DNA of 20,924 nt, taken from assembly GCA_025934335.1 (NCBI GenBank), contig JAICYG010000028.1:1-20924 (forward strand), given 5' to 3'. Both the position numbers and the translations under genes were made by a program. This document shows positions 7,008 through 13,916 of the stretch, in pieces. The DNA is from Thermoleophilia bacterium. Its GTDB lineage: Bacteria; Actinomycetota; Thermoleophilia; Gaiellales; Gaiellaceae. The number at the start of each line of letters is the position of its first letter. Positions within the stretch are counted from its first letter, which is position 1. Below the pieces are notes generated by a model. The model worked only from the letters and a program-made list of their open reading frames with translations, searched no databases and was not told the origin of the DNA.

Positions 7008-8521
7008 GGGCCCGCTACGAGGCGGTCCTCGGCGCGCGGTGGCTCGTCCCCGTCGCGCTCCCGCTCCTGACGCTGATCTCGCTCTTCCTCCGCACGCGCC
7101 AGCTCGGTGCCGCGTTCTGGATCGACGAGGGGATCTCGGTCGGGATCGCCCACGAGCACTGGACGTCGATCCCGCACCTGCTGCGTCAGGACGGCTCGCC
7201 GCCGCTCTATTACATGCTGCTCGGGCTGTGGGTGCGCGTCTTCGGCGACAGCGAGACGGCCACGCACACGCTGTCCCTCGTCTTCGGCCTCGTCTGCGTG
7301 CCGGTCGCCTACTTCGCGGGGCGCGCGGTCTTCGGCCGCACCGCGGGCCTCGCGTGCGCGGTGCTCGCCGCGTTCGACCCGTTCCTCACGTACTACGCGC
7401 AGGAGACGCGCATGTACGAACTCGAGGCGCTTCTCTCGCTCGTCGTCGCGTGGTCGTACGTCGAGGGGATCCTGCGCGCGCGGCGCGCCTGGACGGTCGT
7501 ATTCGTCCTCTCGACCGCGGCACTCGCGTACAGCCACAACTGGGGGCTCTTCCTCTGCGTCGGCCTCGCCGCGGCGACGGTCGCCTTCGCACGGGAGCGC
7601 CTGCGGCTCTTCGGCGCCGCCGCCGTCGGCGTCGCGATCCTCTACCTGCCGTGGGTGCCGACGCTGCTCTTCCAGGCGGCGCATACGGGAGCGCCGTGGT
7701 CGACGCGGCCGAGCTTCCACGACCTGATCCTCTCGGCCGGCGCGGTGATCGGCGGCGACACGCCGTACGTGGCCCTCGCGCTCGTCGGCGGCGCCGCGCT
7801 CGGCGGCATCGTGCTGCACCGGCGGACGCAGGAACGGCGCGAGATCGTCTCGCTCCTGCTCGTCACCGCGGTGACGGTCGTCGTCGCGTTCATCTCGTCC
7901 CAGATCTCGCCGGCATGGACGTCGCGTTACTTCGCAGTGCTGTTCGGGCCGGTCGTGCTCGTCGCCGGGCACGCGATCGGCCGTGCGCGCGGCCTCGGCC
8001 TGGCGACGCTCGCCGCGCTCGTGTTCCTGTTCGCCGGCTACTCCGTCAAGAACGACAAGGAGAACGCCCGCGGGATCACGGCGGGGGTGAAGCCGTACCT
8101 GAAGGAAGGCGAGCTGATCATCTCGACCCACCCGGAGCAGGTGCCGGTGCTGCGCTACTACCTCGGCCCGGGCTATCGCTGGGCGACGACGCTCGGGCCG
8201 ATGCCCGACCCGCTGATCTTCGACTGGCGTGACGCCGTCAGCCGGCTGCGCGACACGAAGGAACGCACGACGATCGACTCGCTGCTCGCCACGGTGCCCC
8301 CGGGCGGCCAGTTCGTCGTGATCGCGCCGGTCTTTCGCGACTACCGCGCCTGGCGGGCGAAGTGGACGAAGCTCGTCTGGCGCAAGGCCAACGACTGGTC
8401 CTGGATCTTCGAGCACGATCCCCGGCTCGAGGTGATCGCCCACGTCCGCAGCGACGAGATCGCCCTCAAGGAGAACTACTTCAAGCCCGTTCAGGCGTTT
8501 GTGTACCGGAAAGCGCGGTAG
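7004..8521 (+). CDS. PMT/ArnT-type multi-membrane glycosyltransferase (GT39/GT83-like)
   Basis: The product has 505 residues. The first span is followed by an extracytoplasmic loop with the acidic pair D41-E42 in AAFWIDEGIS, then QDGSPPLYYMLL (62-73). This layout is typical of PMT_2-like transferases that use polyprenyl-phosphate sugars as donors. Some eight to ten further hydrophobic spans follow up to about residue 345. The soluble C-terminal part (from about 350, NDKENARGITAGVKPYLKE onward) resembles the globular tail of this family. Acceptor and donor cannot be told. ATG 7004 overlaps the upstream TGA by four bases (ATGA), with AGGAG immediately before it. The acidic residues make an active enzyme likely. 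It is grouped with a flavoprotein and a second such transferase. Confidence 0.85.
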   Translation: MRARYEAVLGARWLVPVALPLLTLISLFLRTRQLGAAFWIDEGISVGIAHEHWTSIPHLLRQDGSPPLYYMLLGLWVRVFGDSETATHTLSLVFGLVCVPVAYFAGRAVFGRTAGLACAVLAAFDPFLTYYAQETRMYELEALLSLVVAWSYVEGILRARRAWTVVFVLSTAALAYSHNWGLFLCVGLAAATVAFARERLRLFGAAAVGVAILYLPWVPTLLFQAAHTGAPWSTRPSFHDLILSAGAVIGGDTPYVALALVGGAALGGIVLHRRTQERREIVSLLLVTAVTVVVAFISSQISPAWTSRYFAVLFGPVVLVAGHAIGRARGLGLATLAALVFLFAGYSVKNDKENARGITAGVKPYLKEGELIISTHPEQVPVLRYYLGPGYRWATTLGPMPDPLIFDWRDAVSRLRDTKERTTIDSLLATVPPGGQFVVIAPVFRDYRAWRAKWTKLVWRKANDWSWIFEHDPRLEVIAHVRSDEIALKENYFKPVQAFVYRKAR

Positions 8522-8560
8522 CAAGGGTACGATCGCACCTGCGGCGTGGCCGCCCTCTGG

Positions 8561-10042
8561 ATGACGAACGAGATCACGCAGACCACGCTCGTCCTCGGCG
8601 GCGGCCCAGCGGGCCTGACCGCCGGGTACCTGCTCGGCAAGGCCGGCCGGGACGTGACGGTGCTCGAGGCGGAGGACCAGGTCGGCGGGCTCGCGAAGAC
8701 GGTCGAGCGCGACGGCTACCGGTTCGACCTCGGCGGCCACCGCTTCTTCACGAAGGCGCTCGAGGTCGACGACCTCTGGCACGAGGTGCTCGGCGACGAG
8801 TTCCTCCGCCGGCCGCGCATGTCGCGCATCTACTGGAACAACCGCTACCTCGACTACCCGCTGCGGGGGCCCGACGTGATTCGCAAGCTCGGCCCGGTGG
8901 AGCTCGCGCGCTGCATGGGCTCGTACCTCGCCGCCGCGGCGAGGCCGAAGGCCGACGAGGAGTCGCTCGAGCAGTGGGTGACGAACCGCTTCGGCCGGCG
9001 CCTGTTCGAGCTCTTCTTCCAGAGCTACAACGAGAAGGTCTGGGGCGTGCCGGCGTCGGAAATCCGCGCCGAGTGGGCCGCGCAGCGAATCAAGGGGCTC
9101 TCGTTCTTCTCCGCGGCGAAGGCCGCCTTCTTCGGGAACAGGGGCAACAAGATCAAGAGCCTCATCTCGGAGTTCAACTACCCGCGCTACGGCCCCGGGC
9201 AGATGTGGGACGCGATGACCGACGCGATCCGCGCGCAGGACGGCGAGGTGCTTCTTTCCGCTCCGGTCTCGCGGCTCGAGCTCGCCGCCGGGCGCGTGGT
9301 CGAGGTCGAGGCCGGCGGACAGTCGTACACGCTGCCCGAGGCGGTCATCTCGTCACTGCCGCTGCGCGAGATCGTGGGCATGACGCGTCCGGCCGCTCCG
9401 CCCGAGGTCGTCGAGGCCGCTGCGGGCCTCCGCTACCGAGACTTCCTCACGGTCGCGCTCGTCGTCGACGGGGAGGACCTCTTCCCCGACAACTGGATCT
9501 ACATCCACGAGCCGGACGTGCGCGTCGGGCGCATCCAGAACTTCCGCTCGTGGTCGCCGTGGATGGTCCCGGACCCGGCAAAGGCCTGCGTCGGCATGGA
9601 GTACTTCTGCTTCGCCGGCGACGACCTCTGGTCGATGAGCGACGACGACCTCGTCGAGCTTGCCGCGAACGAGCTGGAGCGGCTCCGTCTCGCACCCCGG
9701 TCGAAGGTCGACCGCGGCTACGCGATCCGCGTCCCGAAGGCGTACCCGATCTACGACGCCGACTACGCGGAGCGCGTCCAGGTGATCCGCGGGTGGCTCG
9801 ACGGGATCGAGAACCTGCAACAGGTTGGCCGCAACGGCCTGCACCGGTACAACAACTCGGATCATTCGATGCTGACGGCCATGCGCGCCGTCGACAACCT
9901 GCTCGAGGGAGCCGACCACGACATCTGGGCCGTCAATGCGGAGAGCGTCTACCACGAGACGCACGTGGAGGACGAGCACCCTTACCGCGCCGCGCCCGAG
10001 ACGCCCGAGATGGAAGCGCTCGCTGCGTCCGGCACCGACTAG
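8561..10042 (+). CDS. FAD-dependent oxidoreductase, UDP-galactopyranose-mutase/amine-oxidase-like
   Basis: The product has 493 residues from ATG 8561; GTG 8546 would add five residues and neither start has a clear Shine-Dalgarno sequence. The N-terminal dinucleotide fold is complete: LVLGGGPAGLTAGYLL (10-25), E36 for the ribose, VGGLAKT (41-47), and RFDLGGHRFF (54-63). This combination is seen in UDP-galactopyranose mutases and in related NAD(P)-binding amine-oxidase-like proteins found in glycan clusters. The central part (YNEKVWGVPASEI) also fits that group. Its place between two PMT-like transferases supports a role in nucleotide-sugar or lipid-linked sugar modification, but the reaction is not established by sequence. 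A possible -10 (TACGAT, 8528-8533) lies just upstream. Confidence 0.85.
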   Translation: MTNEITQTTLVLGGGPAGLTAGYLLGKAGRDVTVLEAEDQVGGLAKTVERDGYRFDLGGHRFFTKALEVDDLWHEVLGDEFLRRPRMSRIYWNNRYLDYPLRGPDVIRKLGPVELARCMGSYLAAAARPKADEESLEQWVTNRFGRRLFELFFQSYNEKVWGVPASEIRAEWAAQRIKGLSFFSAAKAAFFGNRGNKIKSLISEFNYPRYGPGQMWDAMTDAIRAQDGEVLLSAPVSRLELAAGRVVEVEAGGQSYTLPEAVISSLPLREIVGMTRPAAPPEVVEAAAGLRYRDFLTVALVVDGEDLFPDNWIYIHEPDVRVGRIQNFRSWSPWMVPDPAKACVGMEYFCFAGDDLWSMSDDDLVELAANELERLRLAPRSKVDRGYAIRVPKAYPIYDADYAERVQVIRGWLDGIENLQQVGRNGLHRYNNSDHSMLTAMRAVDNLLEGADHDIWAVNAESVYHETHVEDEHPYRAAPETPEMEALAASGTD

Positions 10043-11669
10043 GCGGGCTCTGCTTCCGGCCGCGGTCGTCGCCGCGGCAGCAGCACTCATCTGGCTCGCG
10101 CTTCCCACCATCTGGTGGGGGCCGCTGAACGTCGACGAGGAGCTGACGCTCCGTCTCGGCGACTACTCGTTCGCCCACATCTTCGACATCGTCTCGACGA
10201 AGCGCGGCGGCGGGCCGATTCACTTCTGGCTCGAGCACTACCTGCTGCAGGCGTGGCCCGGGCTGCCGGCGCTGCGTGTGCCCTCGCTCGCCTTCCTCTG
10301 CCTCGCGCTGCCCGCGGTGGCGCTGATCGCCCGGCGGCTCCTCGGCGAGGAGGAGGCGGCCGGGGTCGTCGTGCTCACGGCGCTCTCGCCGATCCCGGTC
10401 CTGTACGCAACGTTCGGGCGGCCGCACACGCTGCTCTTCGCGTGGCTCATGTGGGGCACGGTGCTCGCACTCCGCGCAGCCGACCGCCGCGACCGTCGCC
10501 TCTGGGTCGCCGCGGGGGCGGTGCTCGGCCTGTCGGTGTTCGTCCACCCGACTGCGCCGCTGTACGCACTGACCGCGTTCGCGGCGGCGTGGCTGTACGC
10601 ACCGGGCTCGGTGCGGGAGCGGGTCGCGGACGCCTGGCCGGGCGCGTTCGCACTCGTCGTCACGTTCGCGCCGTACTACCTGAAGACGCTGCACGTGCTC
10701 TCCGACCGCTACGGCGTCGGCGGCAACGGGACGTCGGGGCGGACGTTCTCCGGCCGGCCCGTGTGGGAGGACGCCCTCCACTTCGTCGCCCCCGGGGGCG
10801 GCAAGCTCAACTACTTCACGGTGCTCGCGGCGGTGGGCGTCGTCGCGATGCTTCTCCGCCGCCGCTACCGGCTGCTGCTCTTCTGCGCCGTCACCGTTGC
10901 TGCGCCCGTCGTCTTCTTCTCCGTCGTGCCGACGAGCGGCGACTCGGCGCTCTTCTTCGACCGCTACATGATCCCCGTCACGCCGGCGTTCCTCGTCGTC
11001 GTCTGCGCCGGCGTGTTCGCGCTCGCCGCGTTCGCCGGGCGGTTGCGGTTCCTCGTCGCCGCTGCGCTCGTGGCGGGGCTCGTAGTCGTCGAGGTGCGCG
11101 CCGACCTGAGCCACCGGCGAGACACGCGCGCGATCGGGATCGACAGCATCGTCGCCGCCGTCGCGCACGAGCCGCCCGGCACCGTCCTGTTCGGCTCGAC
11201 CGGCTCGCAGGGGGCGAACTTCGTCACTCTCGATTACGGCCACCCCGCGAACCTGCTCGACCGCCTGGTCTCGCTCCGCGTCCCCTCGCTGACACACGTC
11301 GACGACGAGACGTGCGAGAACCTGCGGCCCTTCCTGGCAAGCGGCAGCGAGCCCCGGTACGGGCTGTGGCTGTTCTATGCGGCGCTGCCCGAGGAGACGG
11401 CAGCGGCGGCGAAGGCACTCGACGCCGCCCCGATCGCAGGGCGCTACTTCGCCGTCCGCTCGGCGCGGCCGCTGCCGCCGCGCGCGCTCGTCCGCGAGGG
11501 GATCCGCCTGCGACTCGCGTGGAAACGCGCGGTGCCGCAGAACAGGCGCGTCGACGAGTTGCTGATCGCGGATCACTCCGCGCTCGCCGGCACGTGCGTC
11601 CCGTACGGCGATCTCGGCGACCCGGGCATCTCGCCGCACTGGCCGCCGGCGAAGACGACGCACCAGTAG
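9936..11669 (+). CDS. Second PMT/ArnT-type multi-membrane glycosyltransferase
   Basis: This frame encodes 577 residues if ATG 9936 is used. It is distantly similar in layout to the transferase at 7004-8521: a first span at about 41-58, an acidic loop D67-E68-E69 in GPLNVDEELTL, then GGGPIHFWLEHYLL (91-104), where the other enzyme has GSPPLYY. Repeated hydrophobic spans follow to about residue 385, then a globular C-terminal part. The start is doubtful: ATG 9936 gives a 107-base overlap with the flavoprotein gene and an Arg-rich leader (RRPRWKRSLRPAPTRR). No other ATG or GTG occurs before the first span; a CTG at 10024 would be a shorter possibility. It probably transfers a polyprenyl-linked sugar on the outer face of the membrane. 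Confidence 0.8.
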   Translation: MRRASTTRRTWRTSTLTAPRPRRPRWKRSLRPAPTRRALLPAAVVAAAAALIWLALPTIWWGPLNVDEELTLRLGDYSFAHIFDIVSTKRGGGPIHFWLEHYLLQAWPGLPALRVPSLAFLCLALPAVALIARRLLGEEEAAGVVVLTALSPIPVLYATFGRPHTLLFAWLMWGTVLALRAADRRDRRLWVAAGAVLGLSVFVHPTAPLYALTAFAAAWLYAPGSVRERVADAWPGAFALVVTFAPYYLKTLHVLSDRYGVGGNGTSGRTFSGRPVWEDALHFVAPGGGKLNYFTVLAAVGVVAMLLRRRYRLLLFCAVTVAAPVVFFSVVPTSGDSALFFDRYMIPVTPAFLVVVCAGVFALAAFAGRLRFLVAAALVAGLVVVEVRADLSHRRDTRAIGIDSIVAAVAHEPPGTVLFGSTGSQGANFVTLDYGHPANLLDRLVSLRVPSLTHVDDETCENLRPFLASGSEPRYGLWLFYAALPEETAAAAKALDAAPIAGRYFAVRSARPLPPRALVREGIRLRLAWKRAVPQNRRVDELLIADHSALAGTCVPYGDLGDPGISPHWPPAKTTHQ

Positions 11670-11671
11670 GT

Positions 11672-11677
11672 TAGGCT
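11672..11677 (+). promoter_or_regulatory. Candidate -10 element for a leaderless transcript of the winged-helix regulator
   Basis: TAGGCT fits the actinobacterial TANNNT -10 pattern and ends six bases before GTG 11684, so transcription would start at or next to the first base of the start codon. No Shine-Dalgarno sequence lies in between. No convincing -35 is visible. Confidence 0.4.
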
Positions 11678-11683
11678 CGTCTC

Positions 11684-11968
11684 GTGCCCGAACGCCCGCG
11701 TTGGACGTTCCTGACCTCCCACGGCTTCGTCCTGTTCGAGGTCACCCGCGCGCCGGGCGCGACGGTGCGCGAGATCGCGCAGCGCTCCGGTCTCACGGAG
11801 CGGCAGACCCACCGCGTGCTCGCCGACCTCGTAGAGGGCGGCTACGTCGCACGCGAGCGGATCGGCCGGCGCAACCACTACCGGGTCGACGACTCGCTGC
11901 CGATGCGCCACCCGATCCTCGAGGGCCGCCGGGTCGGCGAGCTGCTCGCCGCCCTGCGCGAGCGGTAG
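11684..11968 (+). CDS. Small winged helix-turn-helix transcriptional regulator (MarR/ArsR-like fold)
   Basis: The product has 94 residues and is almost entirely one DNA-binding domain. A helix-turn-helix reads REIAQRSGLTERQTHRVLADL (29-49), followed by a wing with VARERIGRRNHYRVDD (55-70). No ligand domain or metal-binding cysteines are present, so the effector, if any, is unknown. The pattern resembles the single-domain MarR or IclR-N-terminal group. GTG 11684 has a TANNNT box at leaderless spacing and no Shine-Dalgarno sequence. It follows the second glycosyltransferase by 14 bases and could either read through from it or be separately expressed. Possible targets are the upstream glycan genes, which is inference from position only. 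Confidence 0.8.
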   Translation: MPERPRWTFLTSHGFVLFEVTRAPGATVREIAQRSGLTERQTHRVLADLVEGGYVARERIGRRNHYRVDDSLPMRHPILEGRRVGELLAALRER

Positions 11969-11974
11969 CGGTTT

Positions 11975-11988
11975 CGCGCGTTCGCGCG
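11975..11988 (+). terminator. Short GC hairpin after the winged-helix regulator
   Basis: CGCGCG-TT-CGCGCG lies six bases after the regulator stop. The arms are six bases, but the two-base loop forces the inner pair open. There is no T-run, so termination is only a possibility. GC-dense codon-like sequence could produce it by chance. Confidence 0.25.
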
Positions 11989-12021
11989 CGGGAATCCTCG
12001 CTGCAGTATCGCTTCGACGTC

Positions 12022-12028
12022 GGGGAGG
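12022..12028 (+). promoter_or_regulatory. Shine-Dalgarno sequence of the 27-residue peptide
   Basis: GGGGAGG lies three bases before GTG 12032 (GGGGAGGAACGTG). This is one of the few strong ribosome sites in the window and is the main argument that the tiny frame is translated, although the spacing is short. Confidence 0.5.
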
Positions 12029-12031
12029 AAC

Positions 12032-12115
12032 GTGCCGCTTCTGCTGCTCGCCGTGATGACGGGCGTCTGCTTCGCAGGCGCCGTCGCGGCGCTCGCCATC
12101 GGCCTCAGCCGCTGA
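12032..12115 (+). CDS. Candidate 27-residue single-span membrane peptide
   Basis: GTG 12032 to TGA 12113-12115 encodes 27 residues, nearly all hydrophobic (VPLLLLAVMTG then CFAGAVAALAIGLSR), enough for one membrane span with a C-terminal arginine. A GGGGAGG ribosome site precedes it. Its last bases overlap the convergent NlpC/P60 gene by 11 bases inside a perfect inverted repeat. I do not recognise it. Very small hydrophobic frames arise by chance in GC-rich DNA, so this rests on the ribosome site and on the otherwise unexplained gap after the regulator. Confidence 0.45.
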   Translation: MPLLLLAVMTGVCFAGAVAALAIGLSR

Positions 12116-12119
12116 GGCC
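12101..12119. terminator. Perfect inverted repeat covering both convergent stop codons
   Basis: GGCCTCAGC-C-GCTGAGGCC has nine-base arms around one base, so an RNA from either strand could form an eight-base stem. It spans the TGA of the 27-residue peptide (+) and the TGA of the NlpC/P60 gene (-). There is no T-run. A bidirectional terminator at a convergent junction is the simplest reading. Confidence 0.45.
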
Positions 12120-13508
12120 CGCCTCGCGCAGGGGGCGGCGCGCCCACGCGAACGTCTGCGCGTACCAGCCGGTGAACGGCGTCAATGTCACGCCGTTGCC
12201 GCTCGACTGGATCAGCCAGCCGCCGCCGAGGTAGAGCGCTGCATGGTCGACCTGGGCCGGCTTCGACTTCGGGCCGTTCGCACCGAAGAACATCACGTCG
12301 CCCGGCTGCAGCCTGGCCGCGGCGATCCGCTGCGCGCGCGGCACCTCGCCGCTCAACTCGTAGGTCGTGCGGCCGCGCAGCACGCTCGCGAGCGTTCCCT
12401 CGCCGGCGTACGGCGTCAGCCTGTAGACGCGCCAGACGTAGCCGGAGCAGTCGAAGCCGCCGGCGGAGCTGACGCCGAAGAGCGTCTCCTTGGCGGGGCT
12501 CGTCCCGCCCCAGATGTACGGATAGCCGACGTAGCGGACCGCGGTCGTCAGGACACGCTGCTGCCAGGGAGTGAGCGTGGGCAGCGTGAACTCATCGGCG
12601 GCCTGCTGTACGGCCGCGCTGTCGGCGTCGCCGAGCGCGAGCACGCGCGCGAACGAGAAGGCCGCCTCGGCGCGCGTCGCCGGCTCGCCCGGCAGCAGCT
12701 CGAGCGCGTCGTCCGCCGCGGGGTGGTTCAGGCGCAGGCCGAGCATCCGTGCGACCACCTCGGTGCCGGTGTTCGCGGGCGGCTTCAGCCCCGCCGCGAC
12801 GAGCGTCGCCTGGATCTCGCGCGCGGCGCCGGCGAGGCCGAGGTAGGAGACGAGCGCCGCGTCGAGCTGTCTGATCGTCACGGGAGCGCTCGGCGACGAG
12901 GCGCGGTAGAGCGCACGGGTCGGCACGGCCGGCGAGGGCGCCGACGACCGCTTCGCGATGCGGAGCGCCCACGGGACGTCCGCCGGTGTCGTCGCCCGCC
13001 CGCTCGCGTTGTCGACGATCACCTGCCATGAGGCGGTTGCGTAACCGCCGTCCGCGAAGGTCACCGTCGCGGAGACCGCGTGCGACCCGTCGGCGAGACC
13101 GCTCGTGTCGAGGTCGAGCGTGTAGGGAAGCGAGGTCGCGCTGGCGGTCGTGACCCGGTCGACGCCGAAGTCGACGTGGTCGACGGCGGGACCGGTCACG
13201 TACAGCACGATCTGCACCTCGCCCGAGACGACGCTTCCGGGAGCGACGTCGGTCGAGAGCGTCACCGCGGGCGGCGCGGTGGCCGCCGGTTGCCTGACGG
13301 CGTCGGTCGCGGCGACGGCGTCTGCGAGCTGAGCCTGCGTGAGCTGCGACTGCGGCGAGAAGGAGCCCGGAGACGTGCCGAGAATTCCCACCTGCGTCAC
13401 CGCGCGAATCTGTGCCGCCGCCCAGTCGCCGCCGGGCGCGGCGGCGGCTGCGCACGTGTAGACGAGCGCGAGCAGCCCGAGGGGCAGGAGGAAGCGAACG
13501 ACCCTCAC
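12105..13508 (-). CDS. Secreted NlpC/P60 cell-wall hydrolase with SLH-like and Ig-like modules
   Basis: The product has 467 residues from GTG 13508. A signal peptide (VRVVRFLLPLGLLALVY to about 24) is followed by an S-layer-homology-like segment (about 28-70), an Ig-like beta domain (about 80-167, with DGSHAVSATVTFADGG), a second SLH-like region (about 208-295), and a C-terminal NlpC/P60 domain (from about 315). The peptidase site is visible: C354 in GFDCSGYVW, H422 in VDHAALYLG and probably Q434 in WLIQSSG. Such enzymes cut peptide cross-links of peptidoglycan, usually after D-Glu. The SLH-like parts suggest wall attachment. ATG 13541 is an alternative start that adds 11 polar residues before the signal peptide. 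Confidence 0.85.
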   Translation of the reverse strand: MRVVRFLLPLGLLALVYTCAAAAAPGGDWAAAQIRAVTQVGILGTSPGSFSPQSQLTQAQLADAVAATDAVRQPAATAPPAVTLSTDVAPGSVVSGEVQIVLYVTGPAVDHVDFGVDRVTTASATSLPYTLDLDTSGLADGSHAVSATVTFADGGYATASWQVIVDNASGRATTPADVPWALRIAKRSSAPSPAVPTRALYRASSPSAPVTIRQLDAALVSYLGLAGAAREIQATLVAAGLKPPANTGTEVVARMLGLRLNHPAADDALELLPGEPATRAEAAFSFARVLALGDADSAAVQQAADEFTLPTLTPWQQRVLTTAVRYVGYPYIWGGTSPAKETLFGVSSAGGFDCSGYVWRVYRLTPYAGEGTLASVLRGRTTYELSGEVPRAQRIAAARLQPGDVMFFGANGPKSKPAQVDHAALYLGGGWLIQSSGNGVTLTPFTGWYAQTFAWARRPLREAGLSG

Positions 13509-13532
13509 GGGCTCGCTATCGGCGTGCGGCGG

Positions 13533-13561
13533 TTCAAACATGAGCCTGTGACGGCTACACT
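13533..13561 (+). promoter_or_regulatory. Candidate promoter of the cold-shock gene
   Basis: TTCAAA (13533-13538) and TACACT (13556-13561) are 17 bases apart and each matches four of six consensus bases. A start near 13568 would give a leader of about 80 bases, in keeping with the long leaders of csp genes. The gap faces a divergent gene, so a promoter must lie here. Confidence 0.4.
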
Positions 13562-13599
13562 CTCGTGGCAATTTGAGCGAGGCCGATGGTGCCGGTTTG

Positions 13600-13637
13600 C
13601 ACCTTTCTTGCCCGTTCAGCGAGTTGGCAAGGAGGTG
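13600..13637 (+). promoter_or_regulatory. Leader hairpin that pairs the csp Shine-Dalgarno sequence
   Basis: The 5' arm CACCTTTCTTGCC (13600-13612) can pair with GGCAAGGAGGTG (13626-13637). This gives 12 pairs with one G-U and one bulged U, and closes a 13-base loop. The 3' arm contains the whole ribosome site AAGGAGGTG. The 5' arm also resembles the anti-Shine-Dalgarno end of 16S rRNA. In the folded form the csp start would be hard to reach; opening or refolding would expose it. This is read directly from sequence; its temperature or protein dependence is inference. Confidence 0.6.
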
Positions 13638-13638
13638 A
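13629..13638 (+). promoter_or_regulatory. Very strong Shine-Dalgarno sequence of csp
   Basis: AAGGAGGTGA is fully complementary to the usual 16S tail and lies eight bases before ATG 13647. It fixes the start of the cold-shock protein against the out-of-frame ATG at 13639. Confidence 0.85.
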
Positions 13639-13646
13639 ATGAAGAA

Positions 13647-13850
13647 ATGGCAACCGGAACTGTCAAGTGGTTCAACGCCGACAAGGGATACGGGTTCATC
13701 ACCCCCGACGAGGGTGGGAAGGACCTGTTCGTGCACTTCAGCGCGATCCAGGGCGCGGGCTACCGCTCGCTGGACGAGGGCGCGAAGGTGGAGTACGAGG
13801 CCCAGCAGGGCGAGAAGGGCCCGCAGGCGGCGAACGTCAACGTCATCTAG
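13647..13850 (+). CDS. csp: Cold-shock domain protein (CspA family)
   Basis: The product has 67 residues, the standard CspA length, and is one OB-fold that binds single-stranded RNA and DNA as an RNA chaperone. The opening ATGTVKWFN, RNP1-like KGYGFI (13-18) and RNP2-like DLFVHF (26-31) are intact. The C-terminal GPQAANVNVI closes the fold normally. It has the strongest ribosome site in the window, and that site can be masked by a leader hairpin, so translation is likely to be the controlled step. A strong GC hairpin follows the stop by 11 bases, and an IF-1 gene comes next. Confidence 0.97.
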   Translation: MATGTVKWFNADKGYGFITPDEGGKDLFVHFSAIQGAGYRSLDEGAKVEYEAQQGEKGPQAANVNVI

Positions 13851-13861
13851 TCGCTAGCGTT

Positions 13862-13893
13862 CCCGGGCGGGCGCGCGCCCGCGCCCGCCCGGG
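13862..13893 (+). terminator. Perfect 14-bp GC hairpin after csp
   Basis: CCCGGGCGGGCGCG (13862-13875), a four-base loop CGCC, and CGCGCCCGCCCGGG (13880-13893) form an uninterrupted 14-base stem. It begins 11 bases after the csp stop. No T-run follows. It may end or stabilise the csp message and limit read-through into the IF-1 gene. Confidence 0.65.
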
Positions 13894-13904
13894 AGACGCA
13901 ATAC

Positions 13905-13911
13905 GAGGAGG
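13905..13911 (+). promoter_or_regulatory. Shine-Dalgarno sequence that points to an AUC start of infA
   Basis: GAGGAGG ends five bases before ATC 13917 but 32 bases before the first ATG in frame (13944). Its spacing is right only for the AUC. Confidence 0.65.
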
Positions 13912-13916
13912 CAGAG

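Noticed and set aside
13451..13457. A lipobox in the NlpC/P60 signal peptide (VYTC)
   Set aside because: Tyr at -2 and Thr at -1 do not fit the lipobox; an Ala-rich type I cleavage site follows directly.
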